Source of the DNA: Branchiostoma floridae
Lineage: Eukaryota; Chordata; Leptocardii; Amphioxiformes; Branchiostomatidae
Reading direction: 5' to 3'
Assembly: GCF_000003815.2 (NCBI RefSeq)
Contig: NC_049995.1
Span: 1,366,057-1,397,413 of the forward strand
DNA: 31,357 bases
The notes beneath the pieces are model-generated. The model saw only the letters and a program-made list of their open reading frames with translations. It was not told the origin of the DNA and made no database searches. This document shows positions 18,624-28,559 of the stretch, one piece after another. Within the stretch, counting starts at the first letter, position 1. The number at the start of each line of letters is the position of its first letter. The translations under genes were made by a program, and so were the position numbers.

Positions 18624-19255
18624 ATTCCTGCACCGGCTCGTTAGTCAATCGTTGTTGTGTGGTTTCTGCTTTGCTTGTGAAGTTGTGCCTATTTTTTTTT
18701 TTGCGCTGTTTGTACCCCCCACATGTTCTGCTATTTTTTTCCCCGGCCGTCTCAATTGCTTAGCTTAGGTTTGTTGGCCTTTTTAGCACATGTGTTCAGT
18801 GCTGACACTCCTCTACTCCCATTATTTTCTGTTCTGCTATTTTGGGCCGCCAAATTTTGCTTTTGTGTGGGACAACCGTGCATTTTTTTGCCTCTAAATT
18901 TCTACTCTACATTTGGGTGGCGTGGGCTTAATTGGATCCAGCCCTTTCCACTTCAGCCCTCTCTGTTATCTGTAACTGGCATCGCCTCCCACTGCGTTCT
19001 TCCTGTGTTTTTTTGAAAGTTGCCTCATTTGCATTCTTCTGTATTTTTCTGAGCCAGTCTCTCTGCAAATTGTTATAAATTGTAGGCCTGTTTTGTCCAC
19101 CTTTTTTTCTCATTGCTTAAATCTTGAGTTGGCTCTAAATTTTGTGTATTTTTAGCCCTATTCTGTTTCGACCTGTTTTTGCTCCATGTCAGACTGTTCT
19201 AACAGTCTGCGCTGTGTTTGTTACCTGCATGTATGCAGGTATGGTTTTCACGGGC
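18624..19255. other. T-rich leader of the LTR element, non-coding
   Basis: The sequence has many T runs and no gag-like frame. The only long frame (18723-19016) translates to hydrophobic low-complexity residues and is not supported as a gene. Confidence 0.5.
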
Positions 19256-19860
19256 GTGGGAAAATTTGGAAGCTGGGGATTTAGGGCGCTGTATCTCGAG
19301 AACGGATGGTGCGAGCACGACGATTTTTGGTACGTGGGTTGGGGGTGGTGGTCTGACACTCAGGTTTGATTTTGGGCCTCCTGGCGCTTGAACTTGACAT
19401 TGCAGGTGGCATTTTTGGTGTTTTGGGGGCACTTTTGGCACTGTGTGTCCGGAACGATACGCACCATTGCGACGATTTTTGGTGCATGGGTGGGAAGTTG
19501 TTGCCTGTTGCCTAGGATTGACTTTGGGCCTTGTCGCGTTTGAACTTGACGCGGCAGGTCGAATTTTGTGTCCGGGAGGGGTATTTCCGGAGTTATATCT
19601 TCTGAACGGTTGGTGCGGGCGCGATGATATTTGGCACATGTGTCGGCGGTGGCTGAATAATTCTCAATTTTTATTTTGGCGCCCTTGGTGCTTGAACTTG
19701 ACATTTTAGGTTACCTTTTGTGCGGGCACGGGGCGTGCGCTGTATCTCCGGAACGCAAGGTGCCATTGTGTTGCTATTTGGTACGTGAGTTGTTGGTGGT
19801 CTCCTGGTGGTGAGGTTTGATTTTGGGCCTCCTAGTGCTTGAACTTGATACTGTATAGGT
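19256..19860. repeat. Four 152-bp tandem units inside the LTR element
   Basis: Unit ends are marked by GCTTGAACTTGACATTGCAGGT or a variant, finishing at 19407, 19559, 19711 and 19860 (periods 152, 152, 149). Each unit has a TATCTCGAGAACGGATGG-like block, a GACGATTTTTGGTACGTGGG-like block and a TTGATTTTGGGCCTCCTGG-like block. Copies are well diverged from each other although the two LTRs are nearly identical. Confidence 0.85.
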
Positions 19861-20853
19861 TGACCCTGTTTTGGTGTGGTTGGGGCATCCTCCCAATATC
19901 TGCTTGGTTCTGAAAACAGATTACGGTTGGGTGTAGAACCATCATCTGGCCTGGGGCAACCTTCAATGTATCAGGTTACTTTGTATCCCCTGTCTTAGTG
20001 GCACTGACGGTGTGCCAGATGACGGGAGTGTACCAGATGATATATCTGTTGGTCAGGTATAATTGGAGTTTGCTTATTACTCTTTGTGGTGTTTCTAGAG
20101 CTGTATAGTACCGAGTTTAAAGTTCTGGTACAAGTTCCTTTACCCTGTTGGCAATCATGGTTGAACTTGAACTTAAACAGAAGAAGATGCAATTTTCTAA
20201 TGTGGAGGAGAACTGTATAGAGCGTGGGCATAAGAGAAAGGTATGTGTATGATTTGTCCTGTGTTTCTTTTTGTTTCTTTGGTAATGCCATTTCCAATTC
20301 CATACTGTATACAGGTAATTTGTAGTTTTGGGCTAGTCATATTCGCTTGGTTTTTGGGCCTGCTTAATCTATAGTACAGGCAGGGTTAAGTGGTGGAGGC
20401 TTAGCTTGGTTCTGTTTTAAATTCAGTATCGTTTGTTGCATTTTGTCGCGGCAAATATATGATGAAATTTCCCTTCTAAGCAACTGCTCATTGGTTTGGG
20501 GGGATGTTTGCTGGGTGTTTGCTCTGACTACAACAGCTTCTGAAGTTTTCAAAGCTTCCATTGCCAGCAGCTTGCCATCTATAAATGGGATTGACAAGGA
20601 CATTTTTCATAGTAAATTATGCTGTTAAATTTGGCTTAGATACTACAGGAGATGGATGGAATGAAAATATCATTGCAAATGTTGTTGTCGATGATATGAT
20701 GTTATATACTCCATTTTAGATAATATGTAAGTTATCCTACACCATGTACATACAAATGTTCTTTTTTTTTAATTTGTATTGTTTATGTAGTTGTCAGCAG
20801 GGCTAGCCCTTTGTAATAGCCATAGGCTAGTTGGGCAGCCCTAAATCTTTAAT
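19861..20853. other. LTR-element interior, no supported gene
   Basis: One exon-like frame at 20157-20240 reads MVELELKQKKMQFSN, then VEENCIERGHKRK, and runs into a donor-like AAG|GTATGT. A minus-strand frame at 20364-20603 (MSLSIPFIDGKLLAMEALKT start) is also open. Neither is recognised. Confidence 0.3.
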
Positions 20854-21126
20854 NNNNNNNNNNNNNNNNNNNNNNNNNNNNNNNNNNNNNNNNNNNNNNN
20901 NNNNNNNNNNNNNNNNNNNNNNNNNNNNNNNNNNNNNNNNNNNNNNNNNNNNNNNNNNNNNNNNNNNNNNNNNNNNNNNNNNNNNNNNNNNNNNNNNNNN
21001 NNNNNNNNNNNNNNNNNNNNNNNNNNNNNNNNNNNNNNNNNNNNNNNNNNNNNNNNNNNNNNNNNNNNNNNNNNNNNNNNNNNNNNNNNNNNNNNNNNNN
21101 NNNNNNNNNNNNNNNNNNNNNNNNNN
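20854..21126. other. Assembly gap, 273 N
   Basis: Unsequenced bases inside the LTR element. Confidence 0.99.
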
Positions 21127-22988
21127 ACAGGTAAAAGCTCATTTTTCCACCACGTACCACAGACAAAAAGGCAAAAATACACAATAGGTCTACAGAAACC
21201 CAATACATTTCATGCAGGCCTGAGGTCTACGAACTCTTGTTGTTGTTGTTTTTCTGCCACGTGGGCTTGTATCCCGTCGCTCGCCGGACCCCGGCACCCG
21301 CACATGGTGAGGTCCCCGGTTCCACATTCCCTTTCAGCGCCGCGTTCCTGTAAAGCTCGAGGCGAGTCGCCGCCCGAGTTGTATTTTCATTTGCAGCACC
21401 ACCCGCCCGGCCCAGTCCCCTGCATCCCTGACGAACGAGATGATGGCTAGCGCCTGCTTCCTGGTACTGTCTTCCGTCCGTATGTGTATGCTGTTGTCCC
21501 TGATGTCATCGTATCCTGCCGAGTGCCGTTCCCCGGACCTTCTCGGAGCCTGAGGATTGATGGAGCACGGATCGCGTCCCGGAGACTGTTCGCAAGACGT
21601 CCATGTTCCGACGACTTCGCCACAGGACCCCACCAGCGTGTCTTCCGCCGTCATCGTACGCGACCACCGCGACGCAGCAAGAAACGCCCCGGATACTGAA
21701 GTTCCAGTCACCATGGCGACGATCTTGGACTGATTCAAAGGAAAATGGACTTGGAAATGGAGATCAATGGACTGTGAACTGAGTTGTGACATTATAGTGT
21801 AGGATACTATCTGTTAGTTAGGATTATTGGAATCTGTGCACCTTGTTGTATTTTGATATGTTGACATTACGTGCTGTGATTTGACATGAACGAGTGATAC
21901 TTTGATTTATTACTGGCATTAATGGAAGGTTGATATGTACTTGTATGATGCTGTGAAGATTAACGTAATGATTGATTGATGGGTTGCTGTGCTGTGCAGA
22001 ACGGAGTCGGACCACTTCGTGTTTTAGGGTTTTGACGGTGCATTGAGCTCATTTGACTTGGTCGAGCGGTGCATGGTTCACTTAGGACATGTGTTGACTC
22101 TCACTTTTTCCCTGTGGTTCACTGTGGCGTTGTCTAACGGGGAACGTCACGGTTAGGTAAGTGTTAAGTTGTTAGGAGTCAGATGTCTCTGGCTTGGATG
22201 TGATCATGCGAGGATGGTTGGTATACACGTTGTTGTTGCTCGCCGTAGCCAGTGTGTTGTAGCTTTTGAGTCTCCGCCTGGTGTCGTTTGCGTGCTGCGT
22301 GTTCCATCGCTCGGGGCCGGATGTTGAGGATGTGAGTATCTAATCTCCTAGGAGATTATGTGTAAATCTCTCCTCAGGTGAGTATGCCCGTTGTGCTGCT
22401 CTGGTTTTAGTCGAGTTAGTTATTGTGTTATTGTGTGTTTATGATTTGTTATGTAATACGTTATGTTAAACGGGAGACAACGACCTAGGTGATCGGACAG
22501 GAAAGTCGCTGGGTTCCATCCGTGTTCTCTGTGGATTCGTGTGTCTGGCTCCCAGTCATTTGCTCTGCGCATGTCCCCGAACTTGCGTTGTTGTCTTGAT
22601 TTCTGTGATGCACACTCAGCAATCCTGTCATGCATATTGTTATGGTTTTCAACATTGTTTGTTAATGACTATGTATTGTTGATGTGGTGGATACGTGAAT
22701 GAAGTACCACAGGTGAGTCAACACCTGCAGTTGGACTGGAGCACTGGAAAAATCGTACCTCCCCCTCGAACTATCATTCTTATTGGCAATCTTATTGGCA
22801 TACATAGAGTGGGGTTGGGTAGCCGGCTCGCAACATTTTTTGGTACTTCTAGCGTACACACGGATTACACCTGCTGTATTAAGAAGTGACATGTTACTCT
22901 CTGTATTTTCATTTTTTTTTTACTTCTCCTCCTGTGTTTTGATGTTATACGAAAGGTAGTAAGCTTGTGTGCGGGGACGCACACTGAT
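21127..22988. other. LTR-element interior, GC-rich block then non-coding
   Basis: 21240-21720 is markedly GC-rich compared with its surroundings. Frames here (plus 21484-21699, ending Arg-rich RRHRTRPPRRSKKRPGY; minus 21334-21792) show no motif I can place. The Arg-rich end could be an integrase or gag tail relic, but that is a guess. The remainder up to the polypurine tract has no open frame of note. Confidence 0.4.
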
Positions 22989-23004
22989 TGGAGGAGGGGG
23001 GTAG
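22989..23004 (+). promoter_or_regulatory. Polypurine tract before the 3' LTR
   Basis: GGAGGAGGGGGGTAG lies immediately upstream of the 3' LTR start TGTAAC. This is the place and composition expected for the plus-strand primer of an LTR element. Confidence 0.8.
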
Positions 23005-23525
23005 TGTAACAGTGAGGATAGATAGAGTACTGTGCTAGTAGGATAAATCCAAACCATATGTGAAGTTAGTTATGTAAGGAGGTTCAGCCCATATTTAGAA
23101 GTAGACCATGTGATCAAACCATATTAAGAACAGACTGGAAATAGCAGCCAATAGTAGACTAGCTGTTGAGAATAGTTAAGCGTGGGGCAAGATTCAAACT
23201 CTCTCAGTAGCAGCCATGGGTTAAGGTCAGTAGTCACACATCTTGTAGCTCCACTGTAGTAACATTGTAGAATAGCTGTATCTGTGTAACTGTAATTGTA
23301 ACTAGACCATTCTGTAGACCTTGTATAGACCATTGTATCTAGCCTGGTATATTGTAGTTAGCATTGTGTGTACTGTGTGTACTGTGTGTTCAAGTATAGC
23401 AAGACATACAACACGACACTTACGAGCGCAAATCAAACCTGGCTTGGCGTCTTTCTATATACATAGTGTAGTATAGTCGCTAGTATATAGATAAAGAATC
23501 CTACCTCTAGACCTCAAATTCTACA
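23005..23525 (+). repeat. 3' LTR, 521 bp
   Basis: Intact copy, TGTAACAGTGAGG to CTCAAATTCTACA, with 3 differences from the 5' LTR. Confidence 0.96.
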
Positions 23526-23600
23526 ACACCGCGGACAACAAGGACAACAATAAACTGTCCTTACGGCCTCAAAGGGCTTTTTAATGGGACTACCTTAATA
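23526..23600 (+). mobile_element. SINE, right part (after the LTR element)
   Basis: ACACCGCGGACAACAAGG continues the SINE interrupted at 17502. It ends with GGCCTCAAAGGGCTTTTTAA and GGGACTACCTTA, a tail type typical of this SINE group. Confidence 0.65.
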
Positions 23601-24111
23601 TTATGTCTGATCTTGTGTATGTGGCACTGTCAAAATAAGTCACCAACGTGACTTAAGTGCCACATTGTCCTCGTCTGTCTTAAAGGATTAAAGCGAATGA
23701 AAATAAAGGCATAAACCATTGAAAGTATGCCATGATGATGCTAGCCTCAACCTATTAGAAAAAAATGATTGACCTATGTAAAAAATATGATAATCCCGGG
23801 CCATCTACCATAACCAAATCCCTTTTTCCATAAATGATATCCGTTGATGATATTCTCCGCCAGAGTCATATGTTCCTGGTCACAAGTATGAAACTCCTAT
23901 CCTTGCACAGAAGGATGACATGGAATTTCCTCATTACTTTTCCGGACAGGACAACAAGCGGCTGCTTTGTGTTATCTGTTATAGTCAAGTCAAGTCAACG
24001 TTTATTGCACAACATTTCTAAAACGAGTATAATGGAAGGCAAACTTAATCATATTGTATAATACAACTAGCTGAATTAAACTTATAACGTAACTAGAGTT
24101 CGGCGACCTCA
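23601..24111. other. No gene recognised
   Basis: Flanking sequence with no supported exon or repeat. Confidence 0.35.
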
Positions 24112-24113
24112 TA

Positions 24114-25154
24114 CCTCCATGAAAATTTAGAGCTTTCATAAATTTCAAGAAATTGACTAACACATGAACATAATTTATGCATGGTGTTGTTCATCATTGA
24201 CTAACGTACACATGTCACAATTATAAAATTCCCATTATTGATCATGCAGCGGTTTTGCAATTTTTACATAAATTATGCAAATAAGTTCCTCATTACCATA
24301 TTTGGTATCTGCTTATATTCTACCTATCATAATTAACATGTGTTACATTTATTGAAGTCCAGTTATGAAAAAAATGGAATCATACAATTTCCTCATTNNN
24401 NNNNNNNNNNNNNNNNNNNNNNNNNNNNNNNNNNNNNNNNNNNNNNNNNNNNNNNNNNNNNNNNNNNNNNNNNNNNNNNNNNNNNNNNNNNNNNNNNTCC
24501 TTTCTGCAGTATCCTCATGGGAATGTCTTTGACAAAGACGCCCCTGCAGTTCCCAATTTAAATGTTAGGGGGCTGAAACTTGCCCCACTTTGTCATGACA
24601 CTAAAAGCTATCTACCACCCAAATGTCAAGACCATATCACGTCAGGGACAAGAGATACATAGAAAAAACTGCTATGATAGAATATTCTCATTAATTATGC
24701 AAATGTAATATAATTTTGCATAATTAGTATTTCATTTTGTACAACATTGTCTGAGGTACCTACATACCAAAAATCATGAAAATCTGCTGTTCCTGTCTTG
24801 AGTTATCGTCTTCAGAAGTTTTTGACAAAAATGCCCCTGCTATCCCAAAACTAGACGCTAGGGGGCCCAAACTTATGTCACTTATTTCTGAGCGCAAGAG
24901 CTATGTAACACATAAAAATTGGGACCATAGCTTGTTCAGAACACGAGATAGCAAAACCGGAAGTTGCGCTGCAGTACCAAGGGAAGCCGCTAGGGGGCCC
25001 AAAATCTAATCACTTCCAGCTTTCATCACACCCTACCAACACACCAAGTATGAAACCAATCCATCCAGCCGTTCTTGAGTTATCTTGTTGACAGACAGAC
25101 AAACACACACACAAACGCAGGGTAAAATATAACCTCCATGACATTTCATGGAGG
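24114..25154. mobile_element. Octamer-repeat family member, 1.04 kb, contains a gap
   Basis: TA flanks at 24112-24113 and 25155-25156. The left end is CCTCCATGAAAAT; the right end has the 22-bp self-complementary CCTCCATGA(CATT)TCATGGAGG. It contains GCTAGGGGGCCCAAA blocks, TTGAGTTATC blocks, an ATTATGCAAAT pair at about 24690 and a CAGACAGACAAACACACAC stretch before the terminus. It aligns over its length with 27545-28551. Orientation is opposite to 7020-8167. Confidence 0.8.
24398..24497. other. Assembly gap, 100 N
   Basis: The paralogous stretch at 27785-27882 is 98 bp, so the true gap is probably close to 100 bp. Confidence 0.95.
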
Positions 25155-25156
25155 TA

Positions 25157-26167
25157 ACAATAGATGTAGATTTAAGGCTACGCTACATGTAATGGTATTC
25201 ACAAAATTTCACTTTGTCGCAGGTATGAAATTCCTGTTTTTTACCAATATGGTTTATAACATTATTATCATCAACTACGGTATGCAACTGAGGTCTTCTT
25301 TTTTATCATAGTTAACGTTAGCATCTTGACATATCAATCGTTACCTTAACAACTTATGTGATTTGGAAAGGGGAGGTAATTAATGCCTATGAATTATGCT
25401 TATAAGAGGCTTCTCAACATATCATTTGCATTGGGTTACAGCAAGATTAGATATAACACAATACGTGTTATGTTTTCTTATCAAAATGACTTTTTCGTGA
25501 GCCCCGTACCAGAACATGATATATGCCATTCATTCCTAGAAAAAAAATATAGACAACGTTTCATTTGAATCAGAAGTTGTAAGTATTGTGCGATGATGTT
25601 TGAATGGTATCATTTCAGGAATAAAGCCATTTAAACAAGGACGTTATTATAACGTCCTTGATTTAAACAACAAGAAATAGAAAAAAGTTATTAAGTAGTT
25701 TTTCACGGTTCCACGTCAAATGCCATCAGATACGTACTATATGTCTGGTAGACACGCTTATGTTTTTGGAAAAATACAACTATTAATTGTTTAACATTAT
25801 GCCATGTTGATTTGATTGTATGAATGACATTTACTGGCGCATCAATTTTCACCCGTTTCCAAGAAAATCGGGCACACAGTAAATTGTACAAAGCAGCTTT
25901 TAAAACTTGTGAATATATGCTGTAAGTTGCAAAAACAGTGTCAGAAAATGGTTACTATGTTGTAGACTATGCATACCAAAGTCAGTTCTAAGGTCAAAGA
26001 TGTGAGACCACTGAATCTTCATGAATTTCAGTTCCATGCTGTTCTACTCGTGTCTTACTTATGTATCTAGGGATGGGCGAGATTGTATATTACCCATTTC
26101 AATATATCTCATTAACATTAATCCTTGTAATAATGTGATAATTCTAAACGTATCACTGACTAGTGAT
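25157..26167. other. No gene recognised; one strong palindrome
   Basis: The only structure I can support is the 25-bp palindrome CAAGGACGTTAT-T-ATAACGTCCTTG at 25636-25660, with further TTTAAA pairing outside. Frames such as minus 25703-25891 are not recognised. Confidence 0.45.
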
Positions 26168-26169
26168 TA

Positions 26170-28551
26170 CCTCCATGAAATGTCATGGAATGGAGGTTAT
26201 ATTTTCTGTTATGTGTCTCTGTCTGTGTAGATGATTACTCAAGAACGGCTGGATGGATTGGTTTCATACTTGTTGTGTTGGTGGGGTGTGATGAAAGCTC
26301 GAATCGATGAGATCTTGGGAGCCGTATCTGTCGTTATAATCGATGTAATAATATCAGAAATCACCCCTATATTAAAGATATAATGGTACAGGCATCGTGC
26401 TGTATGTGTTTGTTAATGGGCTTAGCTGCAAGCAGATAGTGAGGTGACAGCCGTTTGGGGAACCCCCAGTAGTTTTATTTATACAGTTGCCAAACCCCAT
26501 TATTTTTGGATAACCTTGCAATGCGGTTCATACAAAGTTTTTTTGCTGTTTCTATACCTCTGAGGTGTGCTCTATCAGAATCTGGATGATGCCACTCTGT
26601 CATCATTGGGCAATTCGCACAATATGCAAATTAAGGCGGCCATTAAGGAAATTCTTGTTTTCGTCAATATCTCAGGAACCACACATGGTATAAAATTGAT
26701 TTTGGTGTCTATCCCCATGTTTTGAGGGGTAAAGAATCAGATTAAGCCATTTTAGTAAAGATCACACCACTATTTCGGCAAAATATGCATAAAATATGCA
26801 AATTAAGGTGGTTATTAGAAAAAAATCTTTCTTTTGTCAATACCTCAGTAACCACACATGGTATCAAATTGATTTTGGTGTCTATCCCCATGTTTTGAGG
26901 GGTAAAGAATCAGATTAAGCCATTTTAGTAAAGATCACACCACTATTTTGGCAAAATATGCATATAATATGCAAGCTAAGGCGGTTATTAAGGAAAATCT
27001 TTCTTTTGTCAATATCTCAGTAACCACACATGGTATCAAACTAATTTTGGTGTCTATCCCCATGTTTTGGAGGTAAAGAATCAGATTAAGCCATTTTAGT
27101 AAAGATCACACCAATATTTTGTCCTGAATAGGCATAAAATATGCAAATTAAGGCGGCTATTAAGGAAAATCTTTCTTTTGTCAATATCTCAGTAACCATA
27201 CATGGTATCAAACTAATTTTGGTGCCTATCCCCATGTTTTGAGGGGTAAAGAATCAGATTAAGCCATTTTAGTAAAGATCATACCGATATTTTGTGCTGA
27301 ATAGGCATATAATATGCAAATTAAGGTGGTTATTCAGGACAATTTTGCTTTCGTCAATATCTCAGTAACCATACATGGTATCAAATTCACATTGGTGTCC
27401 ATGTTTTGAGAGGCTAAGAATCTGATGAAGCCATTTTAGTATTTAAGGAAGTAGACTAAGCCATACCAGTATTGATCACACCAATATTCTATTGAAAAAA
27501 TAAAAAAAAACTATTCAAGCTTTTGTAAATCTTATGCAACAGACTTGCACATTTTCATGATTCATGCATGGTGATGTTCATCATTGACTAACATACACGT
27601 CAAGTATGAAATTCCTATCATTAATCATTGAGCAAATATCATTGCGATTTTCGCATATATTATGCAAATCAGTTCCTAATTAGCATATTTGGTATCTGCT
27701 TATGTTCCATCTATCATAATGTACATTTGTTACATTTATTGAAGTCAAGTTATTGAAATAATGGAATTATAAAATTTCCTTATTGATTATGCAAATGATG
27801 TCCTCATTTGCATAAGATTTATATCATTATGAACATATTTGCCTAAGCTACCTGCATGCCTAAAATTATGGAAATCCATCATTCCTCTCTGCAGTTATCT
27901 TCTTTGCAATGTCTTGACAAAAATCCCCCTGCAGTTCCAAAATTAGATGTTAGGGGGCTGAAACTTGGCCCACCATGTCATGACGCTGAAAGCTGTCTAC
28001 CACCCAATGCATTGTCAAGATCATATCATTTCCGGGACAGGAGATACATTGAAAAAACTGCTATGATAGAATATTCTCATTAATTATGCAAATGTACTCT
28101 AATTATGCATGATTAGTATCTTATCTTGTACAACACTGTCTAAGGTACCTACATACCAAAAATCGTGAAAATCCATTGTTCTCTTCTTGAGTTATCCTCT
28201 TCAGAAGTTTTTGACAAAAATGCCTCTGCTATCCCAAACCTAGTCGGTAGGAGGTCAAAACTTATGTCACTTATTTCTGAGCACAAAAGCTATCTATCAC
28301 TCAAAAATCGTGACCATAGCGTGTTCAGAACACGAGATAGTAAAACCGGAAGTTGCACTGCAGTACCAAGGGAAGCCGCTAGGGGGCCCAAAATCTAATC
28401 ACTTTTAGCTTTCATCGCACCCCACCAACACACCAAGTATGAAACTAATCCATCCAGCCGTTCTTGAGTTATCTTGTTGACAGACAGACAGACAGACACA
28501 CACACACACAAACGCTGGGTAAAATATAACCTCCATGACATTTCATGGAGG
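26170..28551. mobile_element. Foldback-like element, 2.4 kb, about 130-bp terminal inverted repeats
   Basis: TA flanks at 26168-26169 and 28552-28553. Both ends, read inward, share CCTCCATGAAATGTCATGGA, GGTTATATTTT, a GTGTCTGTCTGT stretch and ACTCAAGAACGGCTGGATGG. TTTCATACTTG.TGTGTTGG then follows, roughly 130 bp in all. The terminal sequence is itself a hairpin. Inside lie five 172-173-bp tandem units and then a region paralogous to 24150-25154. No transposase is seen. It may be one element or two adjacent family members in opposite orientation. Confidence 0.65.
26590..27480. repeat. Five tandem units of 172-173 bp
   Basis: AATATGCAAATTAAGGCGG-type motifs start at 26621, 26793, 26966, 27138 and 27311 (periods 172, 173, 172, 173). 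Each unit then has CAATATCTCAGTAACCACAC, ATGGTATCAAA, TTTTGGTGTCTATCCCCATG and AGAATCAGATTAAGCCATTT. The last unit is degraded. Non-coding. Confidence 0.92.
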
Positions 28552-28559
28552 TAAAAATC

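Larger units (their letters stand above)
17503..23525 (+). mobile_element. Young LTR retroelement lacking recognisable gag/pol (LARD-like)
   Basis: Two 521-bp LTRs (TGTA...TACA) bound a 4.4-kb interior. The target ACAC is duplicated at 17499-17502 and 23526-23529, and the SINE reads across it. A primer site starts two bases after the 5' LTR, and a polypurine tract GGAGGAGGGGGG precedes the 3' LTR (22989-23001). The LTRs differ at 3 positions outside the mariner insertion. No reverse transcriptase, integrase, protease or zinc-knuckle motif was found in any frame. The interior holds a T-rich leader, four 152-bp repeats, an assembly gap and a GC-rich block. It looks non-autonomous and recently moved by enzymes from elsewhere. 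A 273-N gap inside leaves some room for doubt. Confidence 0.9.

Noticed and set aside
18723-19016. gag-like protein in the LTR element
   Set aside because: The translation is hydrophobic low-complexity from T-rich DNA, without capsid or zinc-knuckle features.
21334-21792. Minus-strand 152-residue protein in the LTR element
   Set aside because: It arises in a GC-rich block where several frames are open, and it has no recognisable motif.
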